Origin: Sipunculus nudus
Lineage: Eukaryota > Annelida > Sipuncula > Golfingiida > Sipunculidae
Direction of reading: 5' to 3'
Length of the DNA: 64,000 nt
NCBI GenBank assembly: GCA_026874595.1
Contig: CM049308.1
Span: 22,355,867 to 22,419,866 of the forward strand
The notes beneath the pieces were generated by a model, which was not told where the DNA came from, searched no databases, and saw only the letters and a list, made by a program, of their open reading frames with translations. How positions within the stretch are numbered: the first letter of the stretch is position 1; each line of letters begins with the position of its first letter. Of this stretch, positions 1 to 16,000 are shown piece by piece. Position numbers and translations under genes: made by a program.

Positions 1-600
1 GTTGTTCAGATACTTCAGCTTTTGTATCAAATTTTCCATTATTCTGAGCTGTACTTTGGAGTGCCATAGCTCAAAGGATATGGGTAACAGAGACCTAATT
101 TCAGGTGTCCATGGAGACTTATCATGGGTCTCCCTGTGTGTCAACAATGAAGATTCTAGGTCCAGTCCTTACGATTTGTACCCTGTTGACAGATAACTAC
201 ATCCTGAAAGGTCTCGAAAATAAAAAAAAAAATTTGTAAAAAATCGAAAAATACAGGTGGCGCCACCAGTCTGCAGGAAGTGATGGAACATCTCATGATC
301 AATATGTATGCCAAAAATCATGACCATCAGTCAAGTAGTTAATGAGATATTGAAGTTTTTGTATGAAATTTTTGACTTTTCTGGGGGGTACTTTGGGGCC
401 CCATAGCTCGAAGGATATGGGTAACAGAGACCTAATTTCCGGTTTCCAAGGAGATTTTTCATGGACCTCTCAGAATCCCAAGTTACAAGGTTCTAGGTTC
501 AGCAGTTACGATTTGTGCCTGGTTAACAGACGGACAGACGGACGACGGACAAAGAGTGATCGCTATAGCTCAGATGACTTTCAGTCAGCTGAGCTAAAAA
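1..600 (-). repeat. Dispersed repeat, family F head (minus orientation)
   Basis: Two diverged copies of the same block (about 30-190 and 345-530, both with 'atagctc.aaggatatgggtaacagagacctaattt') sit next to a (GGACGGAC)n-like stretch and end at 600. Read on the minus strand, the end starts TTTTTAGCTCAGCTGAC and then GTCATCTGAGCT, a hairpin-forming motif. The same head occurs on the plus strand at 56505 and 57044. A GGTGGCGCCACC palindrome lies near 257. No coding capacity is seen. 601-912 holds nothing recognisable. Confidence 0.6.
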
Positions 601-912
601 GGACAGACAACCATATAAAACAATAAGGAATATGGATGGTCCCAACAGATCATATATCAGACAAACCTGTGAAAGATGAATACGCACAGTGAACTTCAAA
701 GCAGTCCAGGCATTAGTTCTTGAGAAACTGGAGTTTTTGTATCAAGTTTTCCTCAAAACAGACACTCTACAGTGAAATATCAAATCTGCAAGTGACATTT
801 GTCATGAGCTGGTCAGACCAGTTCTATTCACATTTTGCAAGCTGAAACAGGGATGGATATACCTGTATGTAAATAAGATAATTTAATGGAATTGTATGGA
901 CAGCATTCCTAC

Positions 913-1020
913 CTGCTTTATAGTAGTTTTAACAGTTGTTCCAGACGCTGTTTTATCCTGTCGCTTTTCTCTTGGCAGTTTAAGTGCAGCCCCTATGTCT
1001 CGTTTCCTCCTGGAAGAGCC
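913..1020 (-). CDS. TMEM87: TMEM87 exon 7 with basic motifs
   Basis: 108 bases, 36 codons, phase 0. The acceptor has an A/T-rich tract ending in tgacag and the donor is gtagga. The encoded segment is strongly basic and has two R-X-K-R motifs: RRKR at 1000-1011 and REKR at 961-972. Both fit the furin consensus by pattern only. The reading continues past the left window edge. Confidence 0.65.
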
Positions 1021-4000
1021 CTGTCAGAAAAAAAAAATTAATCCTATAAAATGTTATTTTCGCAAAAACTCGAGTTTTGTGAACTGACATCATGGACTGA
1101 CTTTTCATAGCATGTTATTTTCATGGATTGCCTGGTAATTATTTTTACTAATTTGAAATTTTTAAAACTAGAAAACCCATCCAAGGATTGCAAGCCTCTG
1201 CCACATAGGGGGGGGGGGGGGGGGGTTATGTCCTTACTGTGGGATGCAAACAGCCACCCACTTCAGAAGTGATAGCATACATTTCAAAAAGGCTCTGTGA
1301 ATATTGAAATCTTGGTTCTGAAGTTTATACTGAATTGCAGATAAGCACTGCAAAAATTCCTCACCCCTAAGTACCGGGTGCTCAACCATGACCTGAATAG
1401 GCCACCTGCGAAGCACATGAGGCTGGTTTGCATTTACTTGTTTTACCCCTATTCCCAGGTTAATTCATGTATATTTGACTGCACATTTGTGAATATATCT
1501 AAAAGTCATGAGCCAGACTTGTTTCGGCCCAAGATGTGTGATTCCGATCCGCTCTGCTCCTCCCCGTCAACGTCTTGGGAACCACTCTTAGGAAAACGCC
1601 TTGTTTGGGAGACCCCTTTGGAATCGTATAATTGACATTTCAAGCGGTGTCAACATAAAATAATTACCTTTTTGTTGTCTTTGGATGTTTTATAAAACAT
1701 CTGCAAAGTATTGGCACCAAAATAATGCTCAATAGCCCTACTTATCCATAATTTTGCCAAGAGCTGATGTGTTTACATAGAGAACAAGCCGCCATGATTA
1801 CATTAACTGACCCACAGTCCTTTGCAACAGGATTTAGACTGGGAACCTGCTCTGATCTGATCGCTGTTTGAACTGGAAAAAGCGGGCGATAATAGATCTC
1901 GGTGGCGGGTACCAGTCGATCAACCTCCGCTCATTACAAATTCCTGTATATTTTCATGTTTAAATCACTGCGGGCTTACAAGGATCGTTAGGGGTAATAT
2001 TTCATTTGTATATATTAAGGTAAGAACGTGGTAAAGTTGCCAGAAAGACCCATTTACTACCAAAGACACTAACGGATGCATTTTGGTGTGTATATTTAGT
2101 AGTTTTAAGAGTTTTTTTGGAGCCTTCTACCAGTGTCTACCATTTCACCATTACAAGGCCTAACTGTACAGGCCATTCCCACAACTGTGATCGTATCACA
2201 GTTGTGGATCCGCAACAAGAGCCAGACCTACACCAAAATCTAAACGATCCTTCATTGGCCCATACCTGAGGTGCCCTGAAAATTTCATGGGATTCCGTCC
2301 ATGATTGCGTGGGTTATGTTGTGAACAAACAAGGATGAATGTACAACCTCCTGGCGGATGTAATTAATGCATCTACAAGGACGAGAACTGACAGCAAAAG
2401 AATGGTCCAGCTAGAAATGCATTAAATTGCATTAACACAAATTGGTGCTACGTGGCAGTCTATGTATACAAATATGCAAGCAATGCTCTCACAATTAATG
2501 CAGTTTACATGATCTTTTTTTTTGTTTGCTTTTTTTGCAATTCAAGGCACACTCCTGCAATTTGCAAAAAACATGCTTGCAAAAATTTCCAGGTTTTACA
2601 GGATTTCATTTGTTAACTTTAACTGCATATTTTTGAAAAAGTGACAAGATAAAACATTTATTACATTAAATAAAAGTCGCTTATAAAAGCAGCCAAAAAA
2701 GCAGAAATAAATAATTATATAAATTTGTTAGAGCTGAAATTGGACTCATGTATTTGATGTTTTCTGACTAGGGGTTGATTTTTCATTATGTCAACAGTCT
2801 ACGTCCAGGGGAAATATATTGATGATTTTAATTTTGAGCATCTATCATGTTGCATCAATTAGTAAACAAAGCTATGAATGCCAGTGATAGTATATGGATG
2901 CAATGAGCAGTACTAGGCATACATTATGTAAATTGGCAATTTACATACTTTGTGGCCTAATTAAAAATAACAAACTTGCCTTTACAGGTGGGCTTACAAG
3001 ATTATTTAAGTTATGTTCTAGGACTTCAGTGACAGACAAGAATTACCCTTGAGCATCATATATCAGAATAGCTAAGGTTACAAGAATTTTGTTCAGATAA
3101 ATGATTGTTGGATAAGTGAGACTGTCTTTGGAATATCTAGGATTGCCAACCTGCTGCTATACCAGATGTTATAAGATACTTAACTGACTAAAATTAGTGA
3201 AGCTATCCAATCATTAACATTGGCAACAATACTACAGTTACATTTGCCATTAATTTAATCCATATATCACATCATGTAATTATATTAAATTTTTTGGTAA
3301 ATGGCCCTGGATAAATACAAATTGATTTGCTTGATTATCTAATTCAGGTCATGTGTGGCTGCCCTGATAACTCAAATCACCTGGATTAAAATTTAATTCA
3401 AAATCTGCTTGTTTTTACACTCCAGGTTTGGGCCATTCACAGAACAAAATTCAATGCCAATTGTTTTTTGCAAAAGTATTATATCTGTTTTCAACACTTA
3501 GTGTTTTGTAACATTTTTTGTCCTATTTTTTAATAACATGTTAATTGCTAATGTAAAATGCCAATGTATTGATATAAGGACATCTGATGATTCACAATGC
3601 AATATCTGACTTTGTATCGCAATGTATCAATTAATCGTTACAGTACTAAATATTATCAAATAAAACTAACCTCTTTCTTGGTGTTTTTTTCCTCTTTTTT
3701 TGAACTTGTGGCTATAGTTTTATTTCCTTGTTCAGCAATCTGGAAAGCAAATAAATAGTGGAATTATCTTGTATATAAATGTGGAGAACACACTTTGCTT
3801 TCAGACTATGTACATGCTAAAGGGTCTGAGAGCATAAATTCGTAAAATATAAAAAGTGTCTATTCACCTACCTTTTGAAAAAGAATTTATGTGATTTCTG
3901 GCTTCCTCTGTGTATATATTAATGATCTAAGGGTAATTTTGGTTGTGGAAAGTTCTTATTTGGCCTTCACGATGGATGTATGAACTTGTTTATCAACAAC

Positions 4001-7000
4001 ATGTTTGTAAACACAGTAATGTTGACAAATGGGAAAAACATGCAAACTGAGGTGGCTGCTTTCCTGCCAGATGCCCTTGTTGAATTTGTTTTATTTTGGC
4101 AGGCCCCAACATATTATAAACACATTGATATAAACAAAAGATGCAGCCTGTATGCGGTGATATCCATGTTTCCCGTCCTTTTTTTAATAAAAGCTCCCAG
4201 GGATTACCTTAAGTTTATAAAGGTCAGATAGGTGCTTTGGCCCCTTGAAGTAACATGAGCTTTGTAAGAGTGCATGATTACCCCTTCTCAAGTCTTGTGG
4301 CCTCTAACCTCATTTATACATGAGCAACTTTTACCAAGATCAAACTCAGGTCAACCACATAACTGGTTAACATTCATACTGAGTTTCACAAAACTGGCCG
4401 AAAACACTTTGTGCAGGCTTAATCAGAGAACCTTCTCTGCTGCCAATACGGAAAGTGACTTATATAATGCAACTACTTACTATTATAATTAGAAGTAGAT
4501 CCCAGTAAAACTTTTTGAGAAAAAGTGTCGCATGTTACCTGGAAAAATTTTGTATAAAACAATTCAAAATTAAGGTCCCAAAATGTGCATTCAGACAATG
4601 TTGTGTATCTGTTGACGTCTGACCTCATTGAATGTGTGTGAATTTTGATGAGAATGTAATTCAGATGAGAAACTCTATTGGTAAATATGTTAATTGAGTG
4701 TCATGAAAATCCATAACACCACCGTTGGGTGACCTCTGACCTTATTAAATATGCGTGAATTTTGCAGGAAATCAAAATTAGGTGAGATATTATGTTGTTT
4801 TATATTTCTGCTGAGTTTGATCAAAATCCATTGTATTCCTTGTAAGTTATCATGGTGACACCACAAAGTGGCCTTGTGACCTCTGACCTCATTAAATATG
4901 CAGGGATTTTGCCTATGATTGAGCTCAGGAAAGTTATCGTGGTGACACTAATGGATGGACAGATGGACTGAAGGATGGAAGGAGGGACTTTGGGTAAATG
5001 ATAATGTCCCATCCTAGATGGGCGTATAAAAAATCCAAGACCTAATAAACTCTGCAGACCCTTAAGATGCACCTTTTCCTACAATTAAAAGTTATTCTGA
5101 GTAAAATGTTTTGAGATATCAAGTTGCATATGAAATATTATAAAAAAAGAAAAAATCATAACAAATCCAGATGGACGGACAGACAGACAGAGCTGATCAC
5201 TATATCCCCTGCTAAGGCGTGGGATAATTACTGGTAAATTTACCCAGGGATATTCCTTGTGACTTTCAATTCATGAAAACACATCCAATTACTGGTAAAT
5301 TTTCCAAGAATACACAAAGGCTGCACTTCCCATAATATTACCATATATATACTTATAATATTATCTATAAGGTGGGTTTACAATGATTGAAACAATGTTT
5401 ACAAATGCTTGTCACAAGAATCAGCAGACCTGATGAAATGACAATAACTGGCATACTTACCAATGGGCGCACGGCTTCATTTGCCCAATTCTGCTTTTCA
5501 ATATCATACTGGAAAAAAATAGTTAAGTTAAAATAAATACACAAAGAACAGTAACAGCGTGCCACTTGTCTAAATATCTATAATCACTAATTATAATATA
5601 AATAATTGTATGTATATGTCACAAATAAGATTATAATCCCGGCAGATTTTAAATTTGCCTAGACGAGAATGCCATTTTGATTTCGCCTAGGTGAAATAAC
5701 AATTGCAATCTGGTTTAGGCGAATTTATAATCCACCTGCATTTCAATCTCATCTGTGACATATGTCAATATATTTTTATATATATATATAGAAAGAGAGA
5801 TAACCAGATAAGCTAAAATGGATTCAGTCTGAAAAAATTTTTGCCTAGACACAATGTAGTACATCAAAATGTCCTCAGACAAAACCTTAATAAATTTTAC
5901 TATACAGCTAACAGACTGTCTATATAGCATACTGCCACATTTGTTCACAGTCCAACAGCATCATATCATATATTCTCCTTTAAATTTTAAAACTTTAAAG
6001 GTTTAAATCTGTCTACAAAGGAAATGTAACGAATAGAACTTATGCAAATATAAAGGAGTAATAATTCTATTTTCTGTATCATGCCTAACCACAATATTTA
6101 TGGAAGATAAATTTTGTCAGTTTTTTTATTAAATAATGATATGAAGGTACCTTAGGTTTTACTCAAAAAAAGAGAACTGTAATAAATAGAATGATAAGCA
6201 TTAAAGAGATACAGTAGAGTGTCGTTTATCCAAAAAGCTCAGGAGACAGGGTTTTTGTTTGAAGAGATCGTTCAGATAACCAATATTGCCGGATTCACAA
6301 AGATTAGTTAAATACTGTATGTTGTCAGCCACTGACAGACTAAAATATACCTTCACAACAACATTTTTGTGAAGATTTCAATCAATTTAATGTACAATAT
6401 AAAATATTTTTTGTATTTTTTTCGGATAAACGATGTGCAGATAAATGACACTCTACTGTAATTGGCATATATAATTGTATTACCTCCAAACTGACACCGG
6501 TTCCACAGGCATGTTCACGTGGCTGCCCTCTCAAGTAGTGTACTGAGCTGAAGCCTAGGTCACTTGAAAACACAATCTCTGGCTCTCTTAACCACGCTTG
6601 AACATTTAAGTCATCCTGCCATAGAAAAAATATGGGAATAATAATGTAAAAGCTGTCTGGAGACCTTTAAAAGTTTAATGAATATATCAAAGATATAGCT
6701 AATGGATGTACCCTCAAAAGTCATTATATCTAAAGTAGATGTATGTTATTAAAGTAATTGGCCAGTGATAAATTATAATTGATGATTTGTCAGTTGGTGC
6801 AAAAGTTCTTGCCATTCTACAATCAATTACAAAGTCTCACACATAACTAAGGCTCTGTTGAGAAGAAATGTGTGCTTTCATTTAATTTGTGGCAGCAAAT
6901 CAGTAATTCTGGGTTCACTGGTAACTTCAAACCTAAGTTTACTAGATACAAATGTATGCTACAGAAATATTATATATATTAGCCAACATGTAGGCCTATA

Positions 7001-10000
7001 TATCAGTTCAGACAAAGTACAGGTCTATATAATGTCAGATATTTCACCACATAAACAACTGATTATTTCCAATTACTGGTAGATGTTAACCAAATTTTCA
7101 CTGATGATTGATCACGAAATTACAACACTCCTAATACTATGATATTGTAATATTATTAATATGCAATTATGAACCTGAGCACAGTAGAACTAGAAATTTT
7201 TCGCGAGCATGTAATTTTCATGAGGTAACTTTGATTCGCGAAAATTTAATGCTCGTAGAATTTCATGCCATACTCAGTAATACTCACAGACGTAAGTATC
7301 AGTGGCATCAATTTATGTTCAAGGGTGGGGGGGGGGGGGGGGGGGGATGACTCCGTCACACACACACATCCTCACACACACATACACACACACACACACA
7401 CACATCTAATTTTCATTTTGTGTTCAGTTTGTGTTCAGTTTGTAGTTTTGTAACTGAAATATGACTTTTTCCCCATGACATTAAGGATACATCTCTATGT
7501 CTTTCCGCACAGCATGAACCATTCAGTCATCACCATCCTTAATGTTAACCAAAATTCCTGGAGTTTTCCAGGTTTTCTCCAGGTCTTATAGGGATTTTTC
7601 CTGGTCAAATATTCACAATCACATTAATAAGAGGGCTTTGAACATTCAAAAATGTGCATCACTTAGTCTCACTTACGACCTAAACAGGTACATATTTTAG
7701 TAAACACTTGAGCTCATGGAGCAGCTGGCAAGCTGAAATGGTAATAATTTGCACCCCACTAGTTAACCAAGTCTCGCTACTGCTATAACCTTCTCGCTGA
7801 GCCTGTTGAACAATATCTAAGTGACTGTCATGGAGCTACGGCCAAATTTAAGGAATATTCTAGGTGTATATATAAAAAGACCAATTTTTTCATGTAATCC
7901 AGGACCTTGGAAAGTAATTTATAATATCCATGAGTATTCCAGGTTTAAAGGTTGACTATGAACCCTGTAATATGCCAGTGACAGAGAATCATGAGGTGTC
8001 TTAATTACCTTGAGTTGTGATGTACTTATACTCAAACATCAGGGATCTACCCCACTCACTAGACATGCCTTTAGTAAAAGTACAAGTAACAAAAGACTAC
8101 CCATCTTCAGTGATGTACATCAAGGCAGGGGACTACATTTTATTTGACACATTTATAGCCCAGGAACACTGAACACTCCCCCATCCTACAGCATGCTGCC
8201 CTGCCAAAATTGTGGAGTTTATTCAAATACAAAGTGAACACAGTCAACACTGCAAAGCAAAGCTAATAAAAGTTAAACTTTCTCTACTTTGCAGCACTGC
8301 ATTATGCCCAGTTTTAATAAAGAATAGTATTTTCAGCACCATGTAGTCCAGTGCGGTGCAGCATTCGGTGTGGCTGGGCCTTTAGACTAGTAGCAAATAT
8401 AATTACTAATGGCCAGGCAGGTCTAAACAAAATAATTAATTATAATTTATAATGACACTGATAGCAACAACTGATTTGCACACATTAGCTGTACTGGCAA
8501 TATGGATTTGTTTTCAATTAGTGCTGAAAACTTACCTGCTGACTATACCCAATATACTCATTTGAACATGGGGAATACCGCAGTAACCAGCTGATCTGGA
8601 ACTGTGCAGCACCTGAGCAAGTGACTGTAAGTAGAGAACAAAAATGTAAACTTAAGCAGAGTTCCTTAATTCAGCAAAACAAGGTTTCAAGATTGTTTTT
8701 ACGATCTTCAACTAAAAATCATGACCTATTTCCAAAAACTTTGATAAAAAAAAAAAAAAAAAAAATCACATGTGAAAAGGGCAATTAAGATCATCCATGA
8801 TCTGAAGAATATGCAGATTAATATTAAAGAGTAAAATTAAATATATTAAAAGAACTGATATTTCTATAGCTAAGATGTTTGTTTTATTAATGAACAACAC
8901 AGTTAACTGTGTTCATTCAGCAAAACATAGGGAAGTTCAGAGTTTATAGCTCTGAAAGAGGGTACCCCTAAGACAAGTGGTGTGCAAATCAATTGGTTAT
9001 ATTGATGATTCTTCGTTTTATTTCAAAATTTATTAAATGATAATCCACTGCATTTTTGCATAATCGATCACAAACGATTATGTATGCTCATCCAAGAAAG
9101 TTATGTTACTCAAAAAAAATATTCTTATTCTGTTAAATATATATATGGAAGACAGATCACAAAAAAGTGAACAGCATTAAAACTTTACCCTGTGCATCAA
9201 GTAAGTATCAACAACATGCCATTACCTTGACCTATCAGTGTAATGTACATGTTAAGACTGATTTTACCCTGTCATTATATTGAGTTATAATTCTGTTCCA
9301 CATATTTCATGGTATTATAGAAGGTAACAAAAAAAATTGTTTAAAAATCGATCACTGGTCCTTTCTTCCTGATCTTTCCATCATAGAATCTGATTTTACG
9401 ACCAATTCCTACCCAGGCTAAGAAACCAAAAAAGTTTGCGTCAGACAGTTTTCTTTGCCCTAGAGCCCAGAAGTGTTAGGAGAGGAATCAGGGTCAAATA
9501 TGGCGAGGACAGAAGTTATTGTTAAATATTTATTAATTTAATGGGCAAAAATAACATTGTTATTGTTGAGAGAGAGACATTTTGAAAATTTTGGACATTG
9601 GCAAATTAATGATTCTTAAAATATTTAAAAGAAAATAATGACTTTTTAAGTACTGAAATGTTGAATTTTAACAATCATGACTTCTAAGGTAGTTGGACCC
9701 CATTAAGATTCGTCTCTTTCAAAAATGTAAATCATGTCAGCACCCTAATCAATATAACACATCATTCACACAGTTCCTCCTTGCTAAACAAAACAGAATG
9801 TGACCCTTGACCAATGTAGCTTTCTTGATTTGAAAATTAGGTCTCAGGACAGTTCCTACAGTAACAATAAAACAGCTTTACAAGTGTCAGCTTTTTTTAA
9901 ATTTTACCTAACCCCCCTCTCTGGAACAACTTAGGACCTAAAGCAGCATTTCTATAAGTGTGAATGCAAGTGAGATATAAATCACTTCTGTGGTAATATC

Positions 10001-13000
10001 ATTAGAGCATTTCCATATGTGCGCATAAGATTAAGAGCAAGATTTTTTAAATCAATCAGGGTAGCGATTCAGAGGCCTGTCATGGCATTCATGTGGGAAT
10101 TCCATGAAATGATGTCAATGAACTGAGGAATGAACTGAGGGCATCCCTGTGTTTACAGCATGTGCCTTTAGATAGCAAAGTCAGCATACTAAAGACACAG
10201 AAAATGTTCAGTGATGATGACATGATGTGGACAGATTGGTAGAATTTATAAATGAAAGGCATTATACTGTCTATATGATGCAATCTGTCTCTATTATAAG
10301 GATGTTTAAATGATTAGCAACATGTTACAATGGAAATACAGGATAAAGAGGTAAAGTAACTTTAAATACATCGAGTGAAATCGACAGGTGTTTATACAGA
10401 TTAGAACATGCCTTTAATTCTAGAAATCTTACTTAAGTTAGTTATATAAATGAACCCAACATTTCTATGATGCAATTGTGCAGAAAAGACTACCATATTT
10501 ACGGGTGCATAAGATGGCTCCATGTATAAGACGACCCCCTCCCAATACTAAGCCTCAAATTTTTGTACAAATTATGTTTCAGCAAATCTGGTGTCCATCA
10601 CTTATATTGAAATACATCCGGCAAATGGTTTGCAAATCATATTTCTTTTCCCCTAGTTGTGTTGGCTTACGCACTTGTGGAAACACAGCTTTGGTCATAT
10701 TCTACATTCAAGATTGAAAATAATGATAAATAGGATATAAAATTAAAAGTGTAATATAAGTCAGTTGATGGCTAAAGTGTTGTGCTAATGGAGATCTATT
10801 GGTGATTTGGCCAACATTTCCGTGCATGCTTATATTGTTACAAGCCTGAACATACATAAAGACCTGTATTTATTTTTCAGGTTTCTAAACTGACACTCAC
10901 TAACATGAGACAAAAATGCATGTGGGAACATATTAGGGCTAATGATCTATCAACAAATCATAAAATTCACAAATGTTTAAATGGCTGTTTTAATATTTAG
11001 TGCCATTAAGTGTTTGAAATACTGAGTGCCTCGGTGTACAGATGCACCAAAAAAGGCATATGTACTCACTGTAACATGGCAAGGTCAGTCACCAAGATAA
11101 ACATGCAAAAGTGTTAGGTACAAGCACATCTGCCAGTCCTTATGGTCACACAGGAACATAAACACTAAACGTACCATCATAGAAGGCACTAAGACCCAGT
11201 GGTCAAAGGTTTTCTTTTGTTGGATGTTATTATGGTTTCAATTTATGGTAAAAGCCCTGAACTAATGCTTCACTTCTTGTTAGTTAAGTACATAATTTTG
11301 TAATTTTGCTGGATGTTATTCTGGGTTCTATTAATGTTATAAGCCCTAAATTAATGTTGAATTTCTTAGTGTTTATGTATATGATTTGGTAGTTATAATG
11401 ACATTAATGTATTTGTACACCTTGAAATCATTTTGTGCACCCAGTTGTATAAGATAAGGTGCACAGGTGCACCTTACCATGAAACAGTATTTTGCACATT
11501 GCTACTGTAAATTGCCTGAAATTCCTGATTAAAGAAAATATTGACATTTTTTCAATACAGCTGTGGGATTCCAGGAAGGGAAGACAACAGGTGAAGCCTA
11601 TAATACCACTACACCAATTTTCAATATATAGCCTGAAGGGATATACTTATAAATACACTCCACAAACTGTGGAGCTACTATACAGCAAATATACAGCAAC
11701 TGTACTGAATAAATCAATAATGTAGAGAAAAGGATTTTTAATTTTAATGGAATTATGACTAACTGAATCATTTAAACACCGGTATCCCACAATTTAAGCA
11801 ACTGTCTGTGCTCGGCAGCTATGAATTTGGCAGTTGCTTCAAATATTTGTTACAGATCAACTGCAATTGTTTATGACTGTGCACCTCCAATCACCACATA
11901 CTGTGACACAGAAGATTTGAACCAGTGAATTTCTAATTTTCTAAAAATCTCCAAAAATACCTAGACAGTGTATAATTTTACCGCTTATAGGTACCGGTAT
12001 TTAGATTTGAAGCACTGCAGTTTCAGTACAGCAATGCTGTTTAAATGCTTCAAACAATAATGATAAATCTGGAGTTCCCTGGATTTTTTTTAATTGCAAA
12101 ATTGCACAGTTAAGTTGGGTTTGATTTTAGGTAACAAATTATATTCCTATTTTCAGCCATGTAAAGTTATGCAAATAAAATTTAAATACTTACTGAGTAC
12201 AGTGACTGTGGATCCATTGTAAACTGTTTTCTGGAAAGCCAAGTCCGAATGCTGGAAAGTAAATCAATCATAAATACACTCTTAATGGCCACAAAACATT
12301 TAATGGCAAATGTTAGCATATGTTATATTACATATCCTGTTATGTGCACATGATATAAATAAATTGTCAATGACACATACTGTTCAATAACAAATAACTT
12401 CACATGCAAGAGCATGTGTCTGTGAGGTCATGCAGAAACAAGTGCATTGCAAATCTGAGGTGTTTTGATATCGCACAATTTACAGAAGTGTTTACCGACC
12501 TTTTATATGCTAAGGTAGCTCTTATTCTGCTGAAGAAAGACATATGATAGATATAAACAAGCTGAAACTTATTGTTAATTAAACAGTTGTATTATCAGTA
12601 AAGTGGACAGCATGTTTCTTTATATGTATATGTTAAGGTCCAGATCCAAATGTGGTCCAGACCGAATCCCAATCAGGATTCAGTCCAGCCTAAATAAACC
12701 CTGATCTAGATTTAGGCTGGACCAGATCCAGATCAGGGATTAGGCTAGACTTAATTGGTATGGACCAATCACTGATTGGTATGGACCAAATTCCTGATTG
12801 GTCTGGACCAGATGCCGATGGAGATAATCTAATCCAGCCAAAACCCTGATCGAGGTCTGGTCCAGACCAAAACCTGATTTTCACTAAGTGGACAAAATCT
12901 GAATTATGCCTTCAGTAACTTTTGTTTAAATTAAGAAAATTTCACCTGAGTTAGGTGAACAGATGAATAGATACTATATGAATCACTTTATCAGGACAGA

Positions 13001-16000
13001 TACACTTGATGAATGAAAATATTTCAATTTGTATTAAATGAAAAAGCCATTTATGCATTTATCTAGCATACTTCTTCAAGAATTATATAAATGAGGAATG
13101 ACAACAAATCCTATGATATTCATTCTACATTATCAAACACTACTATAACAATAACACAAAAACAATATTGTTTTTGCACATGATAAAAAATCCTTGATAT
13201 TTTCAATTCCATCAATGTCATGGTGGCGTACCCAATCAAACTGATTTCCACAGGTAGGTGATAAAAACATTTTGGCTATTAATTTTATTAACTGGTTACC
13301 AAGCTTGAGAAAAAACAAAAGTAAGTCCGATTTTTCGGAGTCGGCAGAGTCAGGTGGTAGGAATCCATGCTGATATACATATATATTACAACCTGCATGA
13401 TCATGGGACAACAACATCAGACAATTGACCTATCCATGAACTCTATGCGACCTTAATTGCATATTCATTCAATGAATAAACATTTTGGTCATGTAATATA
13501 TAATATAAAAGCATTTTATTCAGGGTTGGGCAGGTATTAACCAGGTGGGTAAACCCAAGCGGGTAATACCCCTTATTACCCGGGCGGGCATTAAGCCTTA
13601 AAACCCATATGCGGGTTTTAATGGGCAATATGATATGGTCTTTTCTAGAAGCATTCTTTTCAATCTCAGAATCGCTGAATAAAATGCATATAATCAAATA
13701 AAGAGGATAAAACTACAGTGATTGTCCATGAAATAAGTTTAATACCAATAGATGAGCAACATCACAGATATTAATGAAGAACCATACAAGCAAGAAATTG
13801 TGTCATGCACCAATGCTATTATGATACATCATGCATCATGTTCTAACTGTTTTATACAAACTGCTACCAGTCCAGTTCAGAATGTCCACAAAACAAATGA
13901 TAGCAGGTCACAAGTCTATTGCGAATCTTGTTTTGTATGTAGCAAAAGTTAGAGAATACACGTTCTACAGCAGCAGAATTGGCTGGCATACAGAGAAGAT
14001 TGGATGCATATGACACTAGCACTAAGGTGTTACTGTGGACCTGTGTGGTATCCTGTACATTTACTGCCAATCAGTTGACACTTGGCAGCCAGTAACCATC
14101 TTGGGCCAACCAGTTAACCAGTTTTTGTACACCCCCAATAAGTAATCCATCCACTTTCAATCTTTCATTGATACAAAGGAAATTATTTCAAAATCATTAA
14201 ATAATACAAATGATAGATTCAGATAGAAATATGATGGAAATAATGGGAGTTACAAAGTATGGTAGGTTTATACTCCATCTTGAAGACTCCTGATTTTTTA
14301 AAAATTATTATTATAACTGCTATATGTCACCAAAATCAGTTATATATTATATATATTTATATAGTTATATATATTTTGAAGCAAATGAGCATACTGCTCA
14401 CAGTATTTCCCAAGCTGGTACATGAAATTTTGAGTTCAGTCAGTTGCCATTTAAAACTTTATTGCCCATAAAACCCGTAAAACCCATAAAACCTGGGTTT
14501 ACCCAATAAAACCCACTGGGCTTGGTTTTATGCTTAAAACCCGGGTTTCGCCCAACCCTGATTTTATTGTGAAGATAAGGTTTTTATCCAATATTGGTAA
14601 GATTCATTTATATTTTGCACGATTTTCTAACTCTATTAGGCAAATATCTCCAATTACCCTTGCTACATTTTTTGCCAAGATAATACCCATAACAGAAATT
14701 CATGAACCCATAACAAGTTTTGATACTGTATACATGTATAGTCTGTTCCAGCACCAATGTCCACATGTTTTTCCATGATATTTTGTTTGATATGAAGGGG
14801 ATTCAATAAAAATGTTTGGCCCAAAATTTGCATGAGCTATTTCACCAAATAACCTGCTTGAAAAATAAGATTTCACCTTACAATGAATTTGTACGAGACA
14901 AATTGAAATAATAAACAAGGCCTACAGGCCTAATGCAAACCTGTACAAAGTTTGGGAGTATGAATGGAGGTTTATTTTTTAAAATTTAATATTGATCCTC
15001 TTATGTCCTGCATATCTACCTTAGCCATTATGATTTCAGCAAAATGGATGTTTCGGACCTGCAAGTTTCGGACTAGGACATTTTAAAACCAGGATGTATC
15101 AGTCAGGATATTTTGGATAGGTTCTTTTTTGCCAGGGTGGATTATTTGGACAGATGAATGGACAATTTGGCAGGATTTTTTTGGAGAAGAACATTTTTTA
15201 ATGTTTTTTAGGTTCTTCCTTAAAAGTTCTAAGAAAATGCAGTTAGCCAAGAAAAAAGCAAAATCCTATAGAATTTTAAGATGACAATTTTCTTGCAAAA
15301 AATTTGGTGATGCTAGCTCCTGCCCTTCTTGAGATAGCTATGACGCATGACAGACGACAGAAGACTGATGACGCCACACAATTGCATAAGCTCACAGATC
15401 CCTAAAAATGCAAACCCAGGTTTTTTCCAACAGTTGAAAGATATTGTTCCAATAGTTCTAATCTGGGCATTCTGCGCAAGTGTCTAGACATCTAGACACC
15501 TTGTCCAGACACCAGACTGAGCCAGGTCAGTTGCCATGGTGATGTCTGGACCCCACCTGGTAGTACTGAGTGACCTCTTGACTTGGCTGCTGAAACTGAG
15601 CATGTTGTCAAATCTGTTTTCAAACACAGAAAGCCTTTTTCAATTGGCTACACTGTTTTTTTAAAGCTGCATTTACCCAATCTATTCTTATAAAACTGGC
15701 AGAACCCTACCATAGAATAATTCTTGTAGAGTTTAAGCCAATCAGCTTAACAGTTTCATCATAAAATAGTGTATAAGCTAGAAGAGTCTAAAATTACATT
15801 TTCGTTTGTAAAAAACAGATCAATGTAGGTGGTGCCGCCAATACCTCAATTTCAGATACGACTTATATGGCAAACATTGGCATAAAATTTGGTGATGATA
15901 GCTCCAGCCGTTTCTGAGGTTTTAATTTTAGTGTGCTTTTGTGGATAGATGACTAAGTTCAACCTCCTGTAACTCGGCCAAAAATCCCTGAACTGGAACC

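Noticed and set aside
10478-10717. Transposon end near 10493 (ATAAGACGACCCC-type motif)
   Set aside because: No matching partner end or target duplication was found, so no element could be delimited.
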